Origin: Bacteroides clarus YIT 12056
GTDB lineage: Bacteria > Bacteroidota > Bacteroidia > Bacteroidales > Bacteroidaceae
DNA: 64,000 bases
Direction: 5' to 3'
NCBI RefSeq assembly: GCF_900129655.1
Contig: NZ_FQWK01000008.1
Span: 62,001 to 126,000, forward strand
Part shown: positions 17,395-26,383 of the stretch, piece after piece
Layout of the letters: the number at the start of each line of letters is the position of its first letter
Position numbering within the stretch: the stretch's first letter is position 1
The notes under the pieces: model-generated
What the model saw: only the letters and a program-made list of their open reading frames with translations
What the model was told of the DNA's origin: nothing
The model's database searches: none
Position numbers and translations under genes: made by a program

Positions 17395-18516
17395 ATGAAA
17401 CCATACGATTATCTGATTGTAGGCAGCGGTTTATTCGGAGCTGTATTCGCTCATGAGGCTCATGAAGCCGGTAAGAGATGCCTTGTAATAGAAAAACGCC
17501 ATCACATTGGCGGTAACATCTATTGTGAGGAAATAAATGGTATTAATGTACACAAATATGGCGCCCATATTTTTCATACTGATAATAAAAAGGTCTGGCA
17601 GTATGTAAATCAGCTGGTGGAATTTAACAGATATACCAATTCTCCAATCGCCAACTATAAAGGAAAATTATACAATCTTCCTTTTAATATGAATACTTTC
17701 TATCAGTTATGGAATGTGCGTACTCCGGCAGAAGCCAAAGCAAAAATACAAGAACAATGTAAAGAGTACGAACATATAACCAACCCGCAAAATTTAGAAG
17801 AACAGGCACTAAAACTTTGCGGAAAAGATATTTACCAGCGACTGATAAAAGGATATACGGAGAAACAATGGGGACGTTCTGCAACAGAGCTTCCGGCATT
17901 TATCATTAAACGCATTCCGTTCCGCTTTATTTTCGATAATAATTATTTCAACGATTCATATCAAGGTATTCCCATCGGTGGTTATAATCGTTTAATCGAC
18001 GCTTTGCTGGAGAATATAGAAGTCCGCACCGGAATTGATTATACGGAACACCGCAAAGAACTGGACTCTTTAGCGGAAAAAGTGCTCTACACCGGCTGTA
18101 TAGATGAATATTTCGACTATGCATGCGGACATTTGGAATATCGCAGCTTACGGTTCGATCACAAGCTTCTTGCCGATGTAGAGGATTTCCAAGGTAATGC
18201 AGTTGTAAACTATACTGACCGTGACACTCCTTACACCCGCATAATCGAACATAAGCATTTTGAATTCGGCAAACAGCCTTCTACTGTCATCACCTACGAA
18301 TATCCCGACAACTTCGAACAAGGGAAAGAGCCTTATTATCCGGTAAATAACGAGAATAATACCCAAATCTTCAATAGGTATCAGGAATTGGCTCAACAAC
18401 AGAAAACCATGTTATTCGGAGGCAGATTGGCACAATATACTTATGCAGACATGGACGACACAGTAGCAGCGGCATTGGCATTGTGGGAAAAAGAAATTAC
18501 TGTAACTAATAATTAA
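17395..18516 (+). CDS. glf: UDP-galactopyranose mutase
   Basis: Flavoenzyme of 373 residues that interconverts UDP-galactopyranose and UDP-galactofuranose. The FAD-binding start is DYLIVGSGLFGAVFAHEAHE, then RCLVIEKRHHIGGN. Family motifs NGINVHKYGAHIFHTDN, YTEKQWGRSATELPAFIIKR and GGRLAQYTYADMDDTV are present. Galactofuranose donors are used in surface glycans, which agrees with the nearby transferase gene at 22379 that resembles galactofuranosyltransferases. The 3' end overlaps the convergent gene at 18506 by 11 bases. Confidence 0.97.
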   Translation: MKPYDYLIVGSGLFGAVFAHEAHEAGKRCLVIEKRHHIGGNIYCEEINGINVHKYGAHIFHTDNKKVWQYVNQLVEFNRYTNSPIANYKGKLYNLPFNMNTFYQLWNVRTPAEAKAKIQEQCKEYEHITNPQNLEEQALKLCGKDIYQRLIKGYTEKQWGRSATELPAFIIKRIPFRFIFDNNYFNDSYQGIPIGGYNRLIDALLENIEVRTGIDYTEHRKELDSLAEKVLYTGCIDEYFDYACGHLEYRSLRFDHKLLADVEDFQGNAVVNYTDRDTPYTRIIEHKHFEFGKQPSTVITYEYPDNFEQGKEPYYPVNNENNTQIFNRYQELAQQQKTMLFGGRLAQYTYADMDDTVAAALALWEKEITVTNN

Positions 18517-19423
18517 GTATCCAGGAATTTATATCAAACTCCTCTTTTACTTTCTCACTTACTGCAGTTACCGGGGTAGTGACAAACTCCGGTAACTTAC
18601 GCAGATCATCTTCTTCCAATATAAAGATGTTATTAGGGTGATAAAAAGAATACTCCTTAATACTCTTATTATTCGTTATCAGCTTCTTATCAAAAAATAG
18701 AGCTTCCAAAGGCCTTAAGGAGATACCTGTCTGTTCTGTTGTTATATCGACGACACAACTACACCGGCTCACATTCTGTATATTTTCGAAATAAGATATA
18801 CCTTTCATTTTTCTTTTGAATATTAGGAATGAGCACGGCAAGCCCAGCCTTTCAAATAAAGCCTTGTATTCCAACAAGACATCTCGGCGATTCTTTTCAT
18901 AACCGATAAAGTACAATCCTTGTGTTACATCAGACGTTAGTTTACTTTTGTTGGGAAATCTAAAAAAAGGAGGTTTTACCGCAATCTCCGGATAAATACG
19001 TGCATCATCCGCATTGAAGCTACTTATCCGATACATCTTACTGATAGCTTTCATATATTTACTTCTCTTTTCAGAAGTATAACGATGAAAAAGCTGACAA
19101 ATTGGAGTCCAATAAAAAAGATTTCGCTCTACGGAAGAAGGTAATATTTTATCGATAATACGCAAATCTACAAGATGCCTGTTATCAATAATAATTATTC
19201 TCGCATTTTCTTCGATAAGCGAAAGTTGTTCCAAGGATTCGCTTCTAATATACAAGCTGCGGAAAACCCAATATAATCCCAGTCGACGAAGCAATCCACG
19301 CACACAACGTAATAGCAACGTATCTTTAATGTCTTTTAAACAAATTTCCTTTATTTGAGAACTATCAACCCCTGAAATAATATAATTCAAAGGCTGATAA
19401 TCAGCATGTATAATATAAGTCAT
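18506..19423 (-). CDS. Unrecognised surface-glycan cluster protein, possible glycosyltransferase
   Basis: I do not recognise this 305-residue protein with certainty. It has no signal peptide or clear membrane helix. The central part reads GLYFIGYEKNRRDVLLEYKA, a Rossmann-like strand-loop start. The late segment ISLRPLEALFFDKKLITNN resembles the donor-binding half of GT-B glycosyltransferases and similar polysaccharide genes of unknown activity. It is the last gene of the minus-strand run and overlaps the glf stop by 11 bases. Base composition is clearly AT-rich relative to the housekeeping genes either side, as in the next three genes. Confidence 0.6.
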   Translation of the reverse strand: MTYIIHADYQPLNYIISGVDSSQIKEICLKDIKDTLLLRCVRGLLRRLGLYWVFRSLYIRSESLEQLSLIEENARIIIIDNRHLVDLRIIDKILPSSVERNLFYWTPICQLFHRYTSEKRSKYMKAISKMYRISSFNADDARIYPEIAVKPPFFRFPNKSKLTSDVTQGLYFIGYEKNRRDVLLEYKALFERLGLPCSFLIFKRKMKGISYFENIQNVSRCSCVVDITTEQTGISLRPLEALFFDKKLITNNKSIKEYSFYHPNNIFILEEDDLRKLPEFVTTPVTAVSEKVKEEFDINSWILNY

Positions 19424-19439
19424 ATATTCTTAAAACGAT

Positions 19440-20339
19440 TTACTTCAGATAAGTTTCGATAATGTGTCCGTAGAAAGTCTTTTTCCCTTCCGGAGTTTTG
19501 AGAGATAACGGTATCTTATAGGTTAATTTATGAAAATCATAATTAGAACAAAATTCAATCCACCGTTCTTCCGTGTATTCTTGATTTAAACACTTACCAA
19601 GAGGTCCCATAACTGTTATCGGTACTTCTTCAATCATTTGATGTATAGCTGGCACATTGGCACGAGCTATGGCGAATGTATAATCAATCAATAAATATTC
19701 TATCAGTTTATTATGGTTCTGCCAATATTTTAAGAACATATCTGAAATAAATGCCGGCAATAGATTTCCCTTGCCACATGCCAGAAAAAATCCGGTCCAT
19801 CCTCCTCTTGAAATATTATAATAAATAGGTAAATGATGGCAACTCCAAAATATCCTAGAGGGCTTGATAAAATCACCGATATTCTTGCAAGGAAGCAACA
19901 CTGTGCTATCCATCCAGATTCCGCCATGAGCCTTCAACAATAACATACGCAATATATCGGACAAATGAGTCAAAGTTATGTTACCCGCTTTCCATTTCTG
20001 CAAAATACAATCCGGCAAAGTGACATATTCATGATAATTATCCCCTGTTATCAATATAACCGGATGGTTGTCAGCATGCATTAAAATAGAATTATAACAG
20101 GCTTTCACAATATCCGGCATAGAATCCCTGCCTTGCCACCAACAAACCCAAATAGGAGACACATCTGTAATCTGTTCACTGTTTTCTAATGAAGAATGTT
20201 TATAGTTAGCAATGACTTCCTTACCGCCGGAAAACAACAGATGACGTACAATAACATATTGCTTACAAGAAACAATAAATCTTTCTATGCGTTTGAAAAA
20301 ACGTTTAGTCTTAGATTGTTGCATCGGGAAATGGCTCAT
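19440..20339 (-). CDS. Capsular polysaccharide synthesis glycosyltransferase (GT32-like)
   Basis: Predicted sugar-nucleotide-dependent transferase of 299 residues. Family features of the Caps_synth/GT32 type are IWVCWWQGRDSMPDIVKACY, LITGDNYHEYVTLPDCIL, the LSDILRMLLLKAHGG stretch and a DxD-like WMDSTVLLPC. The N-terminus is basic (KTKRFFKRIERF) and may touch the membrane. The start could also be the ATG six codons downstream (20324). It sits 16 bases after the gene upstream and nine bases from the GT8 gene, so it is in the same transcript. The sugar transferred cannot be read from sequence. Confidence 0.85.
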   Translation of the reverse strand: MSHFPMQQSKTKRFFKRIERFIVSCKQYVIVRHLLFSGGKEVIANYKHSSLENSEQITDVSPIWVCWWQGRDSMPDIVKACYNSILMHADNHPVILITGDNYHEYVTLPDCILQKWKAGNITLTHLSDILRMLLLKAHGGIWMDSTVLLPCKNIGDFIKPSRIFWSCHHLPIYYNISRGGWTGFFLACGKGNLLPAFISDMFLKYWQNHNKLIEYLLIDYTFAIARANVPAIHQMIEEVPITVMGPLGKCLNQEYTEERWIEFCSNYDFHKLTYKIPLSLKTPEGKKTFYGHIIETYLK

Positions 20340-20348
20340 TTCTTCAAG

Positions 20349-21263
20349 TTATAATTTCATATATTTAGGCTTACGTAGTTTCAATACATACGGAAGCAAT
20401 TTAATAAACCGCAATAAACTGTTCTTCAAAGACAACAAGGGACGTTTACCTCTCCAAGGAGTCATATCCAAATAAGTATAGTATTCTCTTCGTAAAGGAT
20501 GCATACTATCATAGTTCCAGGGTTTCTTATTAGTATAGTGTAATATAACCGGACTTTCCAAATCTTGCTTTAACGTCGGCCAATGCTCAATCTTTTTTTC
20601 CATGCCATACCGGTAGAAAGCATCTTGCATATTCCACTTTAGAGACATAAATAACTTATGTTCATGCAACAGGGCGTTCAAAAGGTCTTGGTCATTGTAA
20701 CGGATTCTTTCGGGATAAGCCAAGAAATACTTAACGCATTGTTCATCTACTTTATGTTCTCTCCAATACTTCAGATTAATCAATAACACACCTGCATTGA
20801 AATAAGAATATTTAGAATCGTATTTCAAAGTTTCATAACGCTCCATATCATCGTACCCGATATCTTCTACGCATCCCACTGCATAATCCGTAAGATCTGT
20901 ATTCCAAAACTCCGATATGTCTCCTAAAATAACAATATCACAATCCAGATACAACACTTTATCTACCGTTGCAGGTAAAATAGCGGAAAACATGCAACGA
21001 TAATAAGTAGCCATAGAAATACGTTTACCAAACTTCCTGATAGAGAAATTTGCCAATAACTCCGGCGAAGGGAAGTAAAAGCAAACCTCATTACCATAAG
21101 AAGCAGCTAAAGACTTCAATATATTCTGATCTTTTTCCGGTAAACCCGGAGCAACAATATGCACACAAATATCAGCCGTTTTATTGTTCTCAAATAAAGA
21201 GACCAATGTAACAGCGCAATGTTGCGTAAAATTAGCATCAATATTGCAAGCTATATGAATCAT
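20349..21263 (-). CDS. Glycosyltransferase family 8
   Basis: A 304-residue GT8 (LgtC/galactosyl- or glucosyltransferase type) enzyme. MIHIACNIDANFTQHCAVTL is the usual start and VDKVLYLDCDIVILGDISEF carries the metal-binding DxD. YFNAGVLLINLKYW, YNDQDLLNALL and the late ILHYTNKKPW (substrate-site His) complete the family pattern. These enzymes commonly add hexoses to lipooligosaccharide cores. It is followed by the capsular-type gene within nine bases and preceded by the GT90 gene. Confidence 0.93.
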   Translation of the reverse strand: MIHIACNIDANFTQHCAVTLVSLFENNKTADICVHIVAPGLPEKDQNILKSLAASYGNEVCFYFPSPELLANFSIRKFGKRISMATYYRCMFSAILPATVDKVLYLDCDIVILGDISEFWNTDLTDYAVGCVEDIGYDDMERYETLKYDSKYSYFNAGVLLINLKYWREHKVDEQCVKYFLAYPERIRYNDQDLLNALLHEHKLFMSLKWNMQDAFYRYGMEKKIEHWPTLKQDLESPVILHYTNKKPWNYDSMHPLRREYYTYLDMTPWRGKRPLLSLKNSLLRFIKLLPYVLKLRKPKYMKL

Positions 21264-21275
21264 AAGAAGATTTGA

Positions 21276-22292
21276 TTAATTATTATTTTGACCTGTCATC
21301 TGAAAATATTTATCCATCACAAGCAATGAAATCAACCGCTCCCGTTCAGCATCAAAAAATTGAGCGACATATTCATGAGCATGCTTAACAATCTGTTCCG
21401 CTTCTACCGGATGATTGATATAATAAGTTAGTTTTTCTTCTAAGTCGGAAAGATCATCTTTAATCTCTATGTAATGATAGTCAGGAATAAGTTTTCCTTC
21501 CATAAACCAAGTCTCACAGGTAGGACGTGTCATTACAGCAATAGAATTAGAAGACATTACCCATTTCAGATTAGAAGCAACATCATTCCCTTCAAGCGCC
21601 ATAATAAATTTATAATCAAGATGTTCTCGAATAGTTTTCTTGGGAGTCATCCAAACCTCAGGATAACCTTCATTCCTACCTACCACGCCGCAATCACAAA
21701 TAGAAGAACCAAAATATTTTTGAAGGAATTTCTCACGAATACGACTAAGGCGGATTTTACCACGAAAAACAGCCTGATCGCGTTTTTGTGAGAAAGGAAC
21801 AGGATCATTCAGAAAAATAAAATGACGTAGCTTATCCAATTTAAGTATGACCGAATATGCATTATCTTCTTTCAGTAATCTACTTTTTACAATCGAGGGA
21901 AATTCCGGAGTAAAATATACATCCCCGGGAATATAGGCAATACGCAAACTTCGACTAAACCAACGTACAGCATATTGCAAATCAAAATAATACGCTTTAT
22001 GGAAAGTAGATGGACGAAAATTCTTTATCTCATCCAAATATACATAGTAACTATGTTTATGCTCATGCAATATTTTATCAGGCAATTCTACCGGATACTG
22101 CATTTTATTATAATAGTTCACTCGTTCGTAGATATAATCTCTATCCGGTCGAGTCTCTACTTGTTTCAAATACTCTTTTCTACGTATACGATAAAAGCCA
22201 TTAGGCACACACATCTGCAGATATCCTTTTAAAAAAAAGAGTATTTTGGGCGGCTTTCCACTGCGAAGTTTATATAAGAGGCTATCGCTCAT
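21276..22292 (-). CDS. Glycosyltransferase family 90 (CAP10/LpsA-like)
   Basis: A 338-residue protein matching the GT90 (CAP10/LPS-A) family. AVFRGKIRLSRIREKFLQKY holds the conserved FRG, HLDYKFIMALEGNDVASNLK the KYKxxxEGxxxS/N pattern, and WVMSSNSIAVMTRPTCETWF the SNSxVL motif. The late PDYHYIEIKDDLSDL matches the H-Y segment of the family. Known members transfer glucose or xylose to lipopolysaccharide or proteins. TATCTTTG on the minus strand at 22331-22338 lies upstream, so this gene may start its own transcript. Confidence 0.88.
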   Translation of the reverse strand: MSDSLLYKLRSGKPPKILFFLKGYLQMCVPNGFYRIRRKEYLKQVETRPDRDYIYERVNYYNKMQYPVELPDKILHEHKHSYYVYLDEIKNFRPSTFHKAYYFDLQYAVRWFSRSLRIAYIPGDVYFTPEFPSIVKSRLLKEDNAYSVILKLDKLRHFIFLNDPVPFSQKRDQAVFRGKIRLSRIREKFLQKYFGSSICDCGVVGRNEGYPEVWMTPKKTIREHLDYKFIMALEGNDVASNLKWVMSSNSIAVMTRPTCETWFMEGKLIPDYHYIEIKDDLSDLEEKLTYYINHPVEAEQIVKHAHEYVAQFFDAERERLISLLVMDKYFQMTGQNNN

Positions 22293-22330
22293 TTAGAAAT
22301 AGTATATATTAAATATTCATTGAATAGACA

Positions 22331-22338
22331 CAAAGATA
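22331..22338 (-). promoter_or_regulatory. -7 element TATCTTTG upstream of the GT90 gene
   Basis: Minus-strand TATCTTTG, 38 bases before the GT90 start, in the only sizeable gap (86 bases) of the glycosyltransferase run. No TTTG occurs at the right spacing, only an AT-rich stretch. Confidence 0.4.
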
Positions 22339-22378
22339 GAAGTTATTTCTTATCTAAAAAATTGTTATACGTTTTTTC

Positions 22379-23275
22379 TCACATCTTACCCAAGCGTTCA
22401 TGTATCCCGTCGTAATACGCTTTCCATAATTTAGGAATATCACCCCACTGATAGGCATCGGAAAACGGACAGGTTACAAAAGCTGTTAAGATATAACCTA
22501 TTACTCCATTAAAACCGCGAAGATATTTTACCGCCCAATTACGGCCATAATGATGATTCAAATAAGTAGAATTACGTATCTGGTAAAAACGTTTCCACTT
22601 TTTCTTTTTGTTCCGCTCACTCCAACTATCATTTGAAAAAAACTTTTCTTTATCCATTAATGCTGTGGGAACATACAATATCTTATAACCGGACTGCACT
22701 GTACGAAGACAATAGTCCGTATCATCACAAAAGATAAACAGTTCTTTATTCGGGTAACCTATCTTCTCAATGACCTCACGCTTTATGAATGGTCCTTCAA
22801 AGGCTGCCCCTTGTATCTCGACAGGCTCAGTTACCGTTTGCCTTGATAATTTTCCGGTATACATGGAAGCAAAAGGATTTGTCAAATTATATCCTTGAAA
22901 CTCATGTGTAAAGAGCTTACCTTCCTGTAAACGACGCGGTGCAAGTATCCCTATATTCTTCTGATCGGCATGCAGTAACAACTGTTCTAAACAATCAGCA
23001 CGTGGAAAAACATCGTCATCCATACACCAAATCCAATCCGCACCTGCCTGATACGCATATTGCATCCCGGTATAAAATCCGCCTGAACCTCCCACATTAG
23101 TTTGATTGATAACAGTCAGTTCCGGTTGCGTCTTCAACCACTCGGCAGTAGCATCGGTACTTCCATTATTGACAACTACGATTGAAGTAACCGGTTTATT
23201 CTGCCGTAGGCAGTGAACAGTCCGCTTCAACAGTTCTATTCGATTATAGGTGACTACTACAGCTATAATATTCAT
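22379..23275 (-). CDS. GT2 glycosyltransferase, galactofuranosyltransferase-like
   Basis: A 298-residue GT-A fold enzyme. It starts MNIIAVVVTYNRIELLKRTV with VVNNGSTDATAEWL. The segment NVGGSGGFYTGMQYAY, the metal site WCMDDDVFP, ELFIFCDDTDYCLR and YQIRNSTYLNHHYGRNW are the pattern seen in GlfT1-like galactofuranosyltransferases and rhamnosyl-type relatives. The presence of glf 4 kb away supports use of UDP-galactofuranose, though this is inference. It lies in tight order (7-8 base gaps) with the kinase and the next GT2. Confidence 0.88.
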   Translation of the reverse strand: MNIIAVVVTYNRIELLKRTVHCLRQNKPVTSIVVVNNGSTDATAEWLKTQPELTVINQTNVGGSGGFYTGMQYAYQAGADWIWCMDDDVFPRADCLEQLLLHADQKNIGILAPRRLQEGKLFTHEFQGYNLTNPFASMYTGKLSRQTVTEPVEIQGAAFEGPFIKREVIEKIGYPNKELFIFCDDTDYCLRTVQSGYKILYVPTALMDKEKFFSNDSWSERNKKKKWKRFYQIRNSTYLNHHYGRNWAVKYLRGFNGVIGYILTAFVTCPFSDAYQWGDIPKLWKAYYDGIHERLGKM

Positions 23276-23282
23276 GGCTATT

Positions 23283-24047
23283 TTAATAAAGATTATTAAT
23301 CTTTCCCGGTTGAGTACTTCTATAGGAAACCATCAACTCAAAACACTTTTCCGCATCAAATCCACGAACCTTTGCATACTCTTCCGCCATCCAACGATGC
23401 ATCTGCGGAGTAGCCGGTAAACGTTCAAAGTTCTTACAACCGGCTTTCATGCCGATAGTCCCGATAAACATACGATTCAAATCCACAATCTCCAGTTTAA
23501 TTCCCCCCGGTACTTTCTGAAACAGAATATTTTCGCGCCCATAATCTTTATGAGCATATCCATGTTCATGGAGGATAGCAGTTACCCGCCCTATCTCACG
23601 CAAAACCTCCTCTTCATATTCAAACTTTTGTTTGAATAAGTCATTATAAACATAAGGACATGTTGACAAACAGCTCACATAGTAACTTCTATCAAACAAG
23701 AGGCCACTGCGAACGTTAAGATATCCTACCGGCCGGGGAGTCCCCACTCCTATCTTCAGGTACATGTCGGCATGATCATAAGAACGCTTTGCTTTAGAAG
23801 GGCGGAAAATACCATACACAAAACGATTGATAAAGTTAGGACGATGAAAAGACTTGACAACATATTCTCGACCATTATACTTCATCTTTCTTAATTCATT
23901 ACGCCCTTTATGAATAACAACACCTTCATTTCTTTCAAAACGTTCTGGTAAAGACAAGATAAAATCTCTTAACTCTTCAAAATCCTGATGAATAACTAAA
24001 GTACGAGGATGAAGTATATCGTTTTTCCGGTTCATTTCAGATTCCAT
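23283..24047 (-). CDS. Kdo/WaaP-type lipopolysaccharide kinase
   Basis: A 254-residue protein with a kinase-like fold of the WaaP/KdkA family. RKMKYNGREYVVKSFHRPNF holds the ATP-site lysine; HGYAHKDYGRENILFQK is the catalytic loop with the invariant Asp and Asn; LEIVDLNRMFIG holds the metal-binding Asp. Such kinases phosphorylate Kdo or heptose in the inner core. That suits Bacteroides lipooligosaccharides, which are thought to carry a phosphorylated Kdo, but the acceptor here is inferred. A second ATG at 24035 is an alternative start. It is in the middle of the cluster and in tight order with both neighbours. Confidence 0.87.
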   Translation of the reverse strand: MESEMNRKNDILHPRTLVIHQDFEELRDFILSLPERFERNEGVVIHKGRNELRKMKYNGREYVVKSFHRPNFINRFVYGIFRPSKAKRSYDHADMYLKIGVGTPRPVGYLNVRSGLLFDRSYYVSCLSTCPYVYNDLFKQKFEYEEEVLREIGRVTAILHEHGYAHKDYGRENILFQKVPGGIKLEIVDLNRMFIGTIGMKAGCKNFERLPATPQMHRWMAEEYAKVRGFDAEKCFELMVSYRSTQPGKINNLY

Positions 24048-24054
24048 AAATATA

Positions 24055-24771
24055 TCAAATTTTATCTAATCCTCTCGTATACTTCAACCAATAGTATTTC
24101 AACGGATTTTTATATTTCAACTGTTTCCACGGACGGCTACCATGCGGCTGGTGTAACACCGGCAATGTAGTAAACAGATAATTCTTAAACCCTTCTTTCA
24201 AAGATTGATGCGAAATGGTCACATCATGCCAGTTCTTTTCAGGATTTAATTGATGAAAATCGAAAGCTTTCAGAAAATTCAAAGTCAGCAGAGAGCAACA
24301 AAAACTACAATGTTTCTTCTCGGGAAAAACCTGGTTCTCCTTACCTTTCGCGAAAAGATAAGGGTAATTGATTTCTCCTTTTTCATCTACTGTGACGGCG
24401 GCGGCGATACCACAGTCTATTCGCTCCGTCGCTCCGTCAAATAAAGCTTGCAATGTGTTCTTCTTTACCAAAACATCCGACTCGACAATAATCAAACCTG
24501 CCTCCGCTTCAATGGCACGTTGTTGAGCCATTTGCAGAACCAACAAATAGTTCGGTGATGGATGATCCGTAATTTCTGCAAGATTCACCAACTCAAAGCC
24601 CTGTTTTTCAGACGCTTCTTTCAACCTAGCCGTGTTTTCTTCCGTACTGAAATCATTGTAGACGGTATAAGTAAACGGCGTTTGAAAACCGGATGCCATA
24701 ATGGCTTCCACGGTTTGCAGCGTCAATTCAATAGAATCCTTTACGGGAGTAATGATATGAATACACTTCAT
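24055..24771 (-). CDS. GT2-like glycosyltransferase
   Basis: A 238-residue GT-A enzyme. It starts MKCIHIITPVKDSIELTLQT with YTVYNDFSTEENT; AGLIIVESDVLVKKNTLQAL carries the DxD-like ESDV. The late HQPHGSRPWKQLKYKNPLKY is the basic end. It is probably the first gene of the lipooligosaccharide unit, because a full consensus promoter lies 53-84 bases upstream. Donor and acceptor are unknown. Confidence 0.85.
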   Translation of the reverse strand: MKCIHIITPVKDSIELTLQTVEAIMASGFQTPFTYTVYNDFSTEENTARLKEASEKQGFELVNLAEITDHPSPNYLLVLQMAQQRAIEAEAGLIIVESDVLVKKNTLQALFDGATERIDCGIAAAVTVDEKGEINYPYLFAKGKENQVFPEKKHCSFCCSLLTLNFLKAFDFHQLNPEKNWHDVTISHQSLKEGFKNYLFTTLPVLHQPHGSRPWKQLKYKNPLKYYWLKYTRGLDKI

Positions 24772-24823
24772 TGGATATATAATTAGTCTTTATTCAACAA
24801 GCTATAAGATTCCCACAAGTTGA

Positions 24824-24855
24824 CAAAACTATACAATATTTTGCATACAGCCAAA
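24824..24855 (-). promoter_or_regulatory. Promoter of the glycosyltransferase cluster
   Basis: On the minus strand TTTG (24855-24852), a 20-base spacer and TAGTTTTG (24831-24824) match TTTG-N19-21-TAnnTTTG at every fixed base. The leader to the GT2 start at 24771 would be about 45 bases. Confidence 0.75.
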
Positions 24856-24868
24856 CAGTTCCCTGCAT

Positions 24869-25097
24869 TTATTCCTTATCCGCTTTCCGCTTAACCGTAT
24901 GCTTTACTTTCAATACGGCAAGATTTAATTCGATAGTTGTTTCCGAATCCGTCGCTTGAAGATTATTATCCAATAAATCGGAAAACAAATCACCGCTTTT
25001 CTCCAATCAAGGATTTCTGTTATTCCTCAGAAGCATCTGGCAAACTGTTTATTGTACGGGAAAGTTCACGCAATTTGGAAAAAGTCTCAATTATCAT
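24869..25097 (-). pseudogene. Possible decayed small gene
   Basis: In the 524-base gap between the glycosyltransferase cluster and pdxB, minus-strand frames give two protein-like pieces. One is MIIETFSKLRELSRTINSLP to a stop (from 25097). The other, in another frame, contains GDLFSDLLDNNLQATDSETT, then IELNLAVLKVKHTVKRKADK and a stop at 24869. They read like two halves of one small charged protein broken by frameshift and stop. I do not recognise the family. The rest of the gap holds only promoters. Confidence 0.3.
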
Positions 25098-25266
25098 AAA
25101 CGTTGCATTATGGCACGGAAACTTTTCAAGATGGCAGCAAGCATATAAAGGCCTCTTTCTGCAAAATTTAGCAAGCGCATTCATCAGTATATAAATTTAT
25201 GATTTAAACAATTGGTCAAAGGTATGCATTATTACATTAGGAACATCTGTTCTCACGAATTATTTC

Positions 25267-25274
25267 TAACTTTG
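25267..25274 (+). promoter_or_regulatory. -7 element TAACTTTG of pdxB
   Basis: TAACTTTG matches TAnnTTTG and lies 21 bases before the ATG at 25296. It falls inside any longer reading of the frame, which supports the shorter start. Confidence 0.5.
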
Positions 25275-25295
25275 CCTGCAATAAACAAAAGCGTT

Positions 25296-26345
25296 ATGAA
25301 AGTAATTGTCGATAATAAAATACCTTTTATAAAGGAAGCCATCGAAAAAATAGCCGATGAAGTGGTCTATGCGCCGGGAAAAGACTTCACCCCCTCTCTG
25401 GTGAAAGATGCGGATGCACTCATCATCCGCACACGCACTCATTGCAACCGAGGATTATTGGAGGGCAGTAAAGTAAAGTTTATTGCTACGGCAACCATCG
25501 GCTTCGACCACATCGATACGGAATACTGCCGTGAAGCCGGTATTACATGGACGAATGCCCCCGGCTGCAATTCCGCTTCCGTAGCCCAATACCTACATTC
25601 ATCTTTAATTTTACTGCAAGAATCGAAAGGTATTAATTTATCGGAAGCTACTATTGGCATCATCGGAGTAGGGAATGTAGGTAGTAAAGTTGCAAAAGTG
25701 GCACAAGAATTGGGAATGCGTATCTTACTGAACGACCTTCCTCGTGAAGACAAAGAGGGGAAACAGAACTTTTCATCCCTGCAAACACTTGCAAAAGAAT
25801 GTAACGTACTCACTTTCCACGTACCTTTATATAAAGAAGGTAAATACAGAACCTACCATCTGGCCGACACAGCCTTTTTCCAATCATTAAAGCAAAAACC
25901 CGTCATCATTAACACCTCACGCGGAGAAGTAATCGAAACCGATGCACTGCTGAACGCTTTGGAAACAAAACTGATTTCAGACGCTATCATCGATGTTTGG
26001 GAAAATGAACCGGCTATAAACCTCACCCTATTAAAGAAGGTATTCCTCGGTACACCGCACATCGCCGGTTATTCGGCAGACGGTAAAGCCAATGCAACCC
26101 GTATGTCGCTGGATGCTCTATGCCGGTATTTCAATATACAGGCGGACTATCAGATTATTCCTCCTGCCCCAAGCCAACCGCAAATTACGGCAGAAACCTT
26201 GTCAGATGCCTATTTGCAAATATATGATCCCCGACAAGATAGTAATGCACTCAAAACACATCCGGAATTATTTGAAAAGTTACGGGGGGACTACCCTCTA
26301 AGAAGAGAAAAAAAAGCATACACAATTCTGAACCATTCGGAATAA
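25296..26345 (+). CDS. pdxB: Erythronate-4-phosphate dehydrogenase
   Basis: NAD-dependent enzyme of 349 residues in the DXP-dependent pyridoxal phosphate pathway. It starts MKVIVDNKIPFIKEAIEKIA. The Rossmann nucleotide motif is IGIIGVGNVGSKVAKVAQEL. Catalytic residues are the Arg in INTSRGEVIETDALL, the Glu in WENEPAINL and the His in GTPHIAGYSADGK. The C-terminal dimerisation region separates PdxB from SerA and other 2-hydroxyacid dehydrogenases. The start at 25296 is chosen because the -7 element is at 25267-25274 and the family begins at MKVIVD. Confidence 0.92.
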   Translation: MKVIVDNKIPFIKEAIEKIADEVVYAPGKDFTPSLVKDADALIIRTRTHCNRGLLEGSKVKFIATATIGFDHIDTEYCREAGITWTNAPGCNSASVAQYLHSSLILLQESKGINLSEATIGIIGVGNVGSKVAKVAQELGMRILLNDLPREDKEGKQNFSSLQTLAKECNVLTFHVPLYKEGKYRTYHLADTAFFQSLKQKPVIINTSRGEVIETDALLNALETKLISDAIIDVWENEPAINLTLLKKVFLGTPHIAGYSADGKANATRMSLDALCRYFNIQADYQIIPPAPSQPQITAETLSDAYLQIYDPRQDSNALKTHPELFEKLRGDYPLRREKKAYTILNHSE

Positions 26346-26383
26346 TATGTCGCTTCTCTTAGAAATCGTATTCCGAAAGGCTA

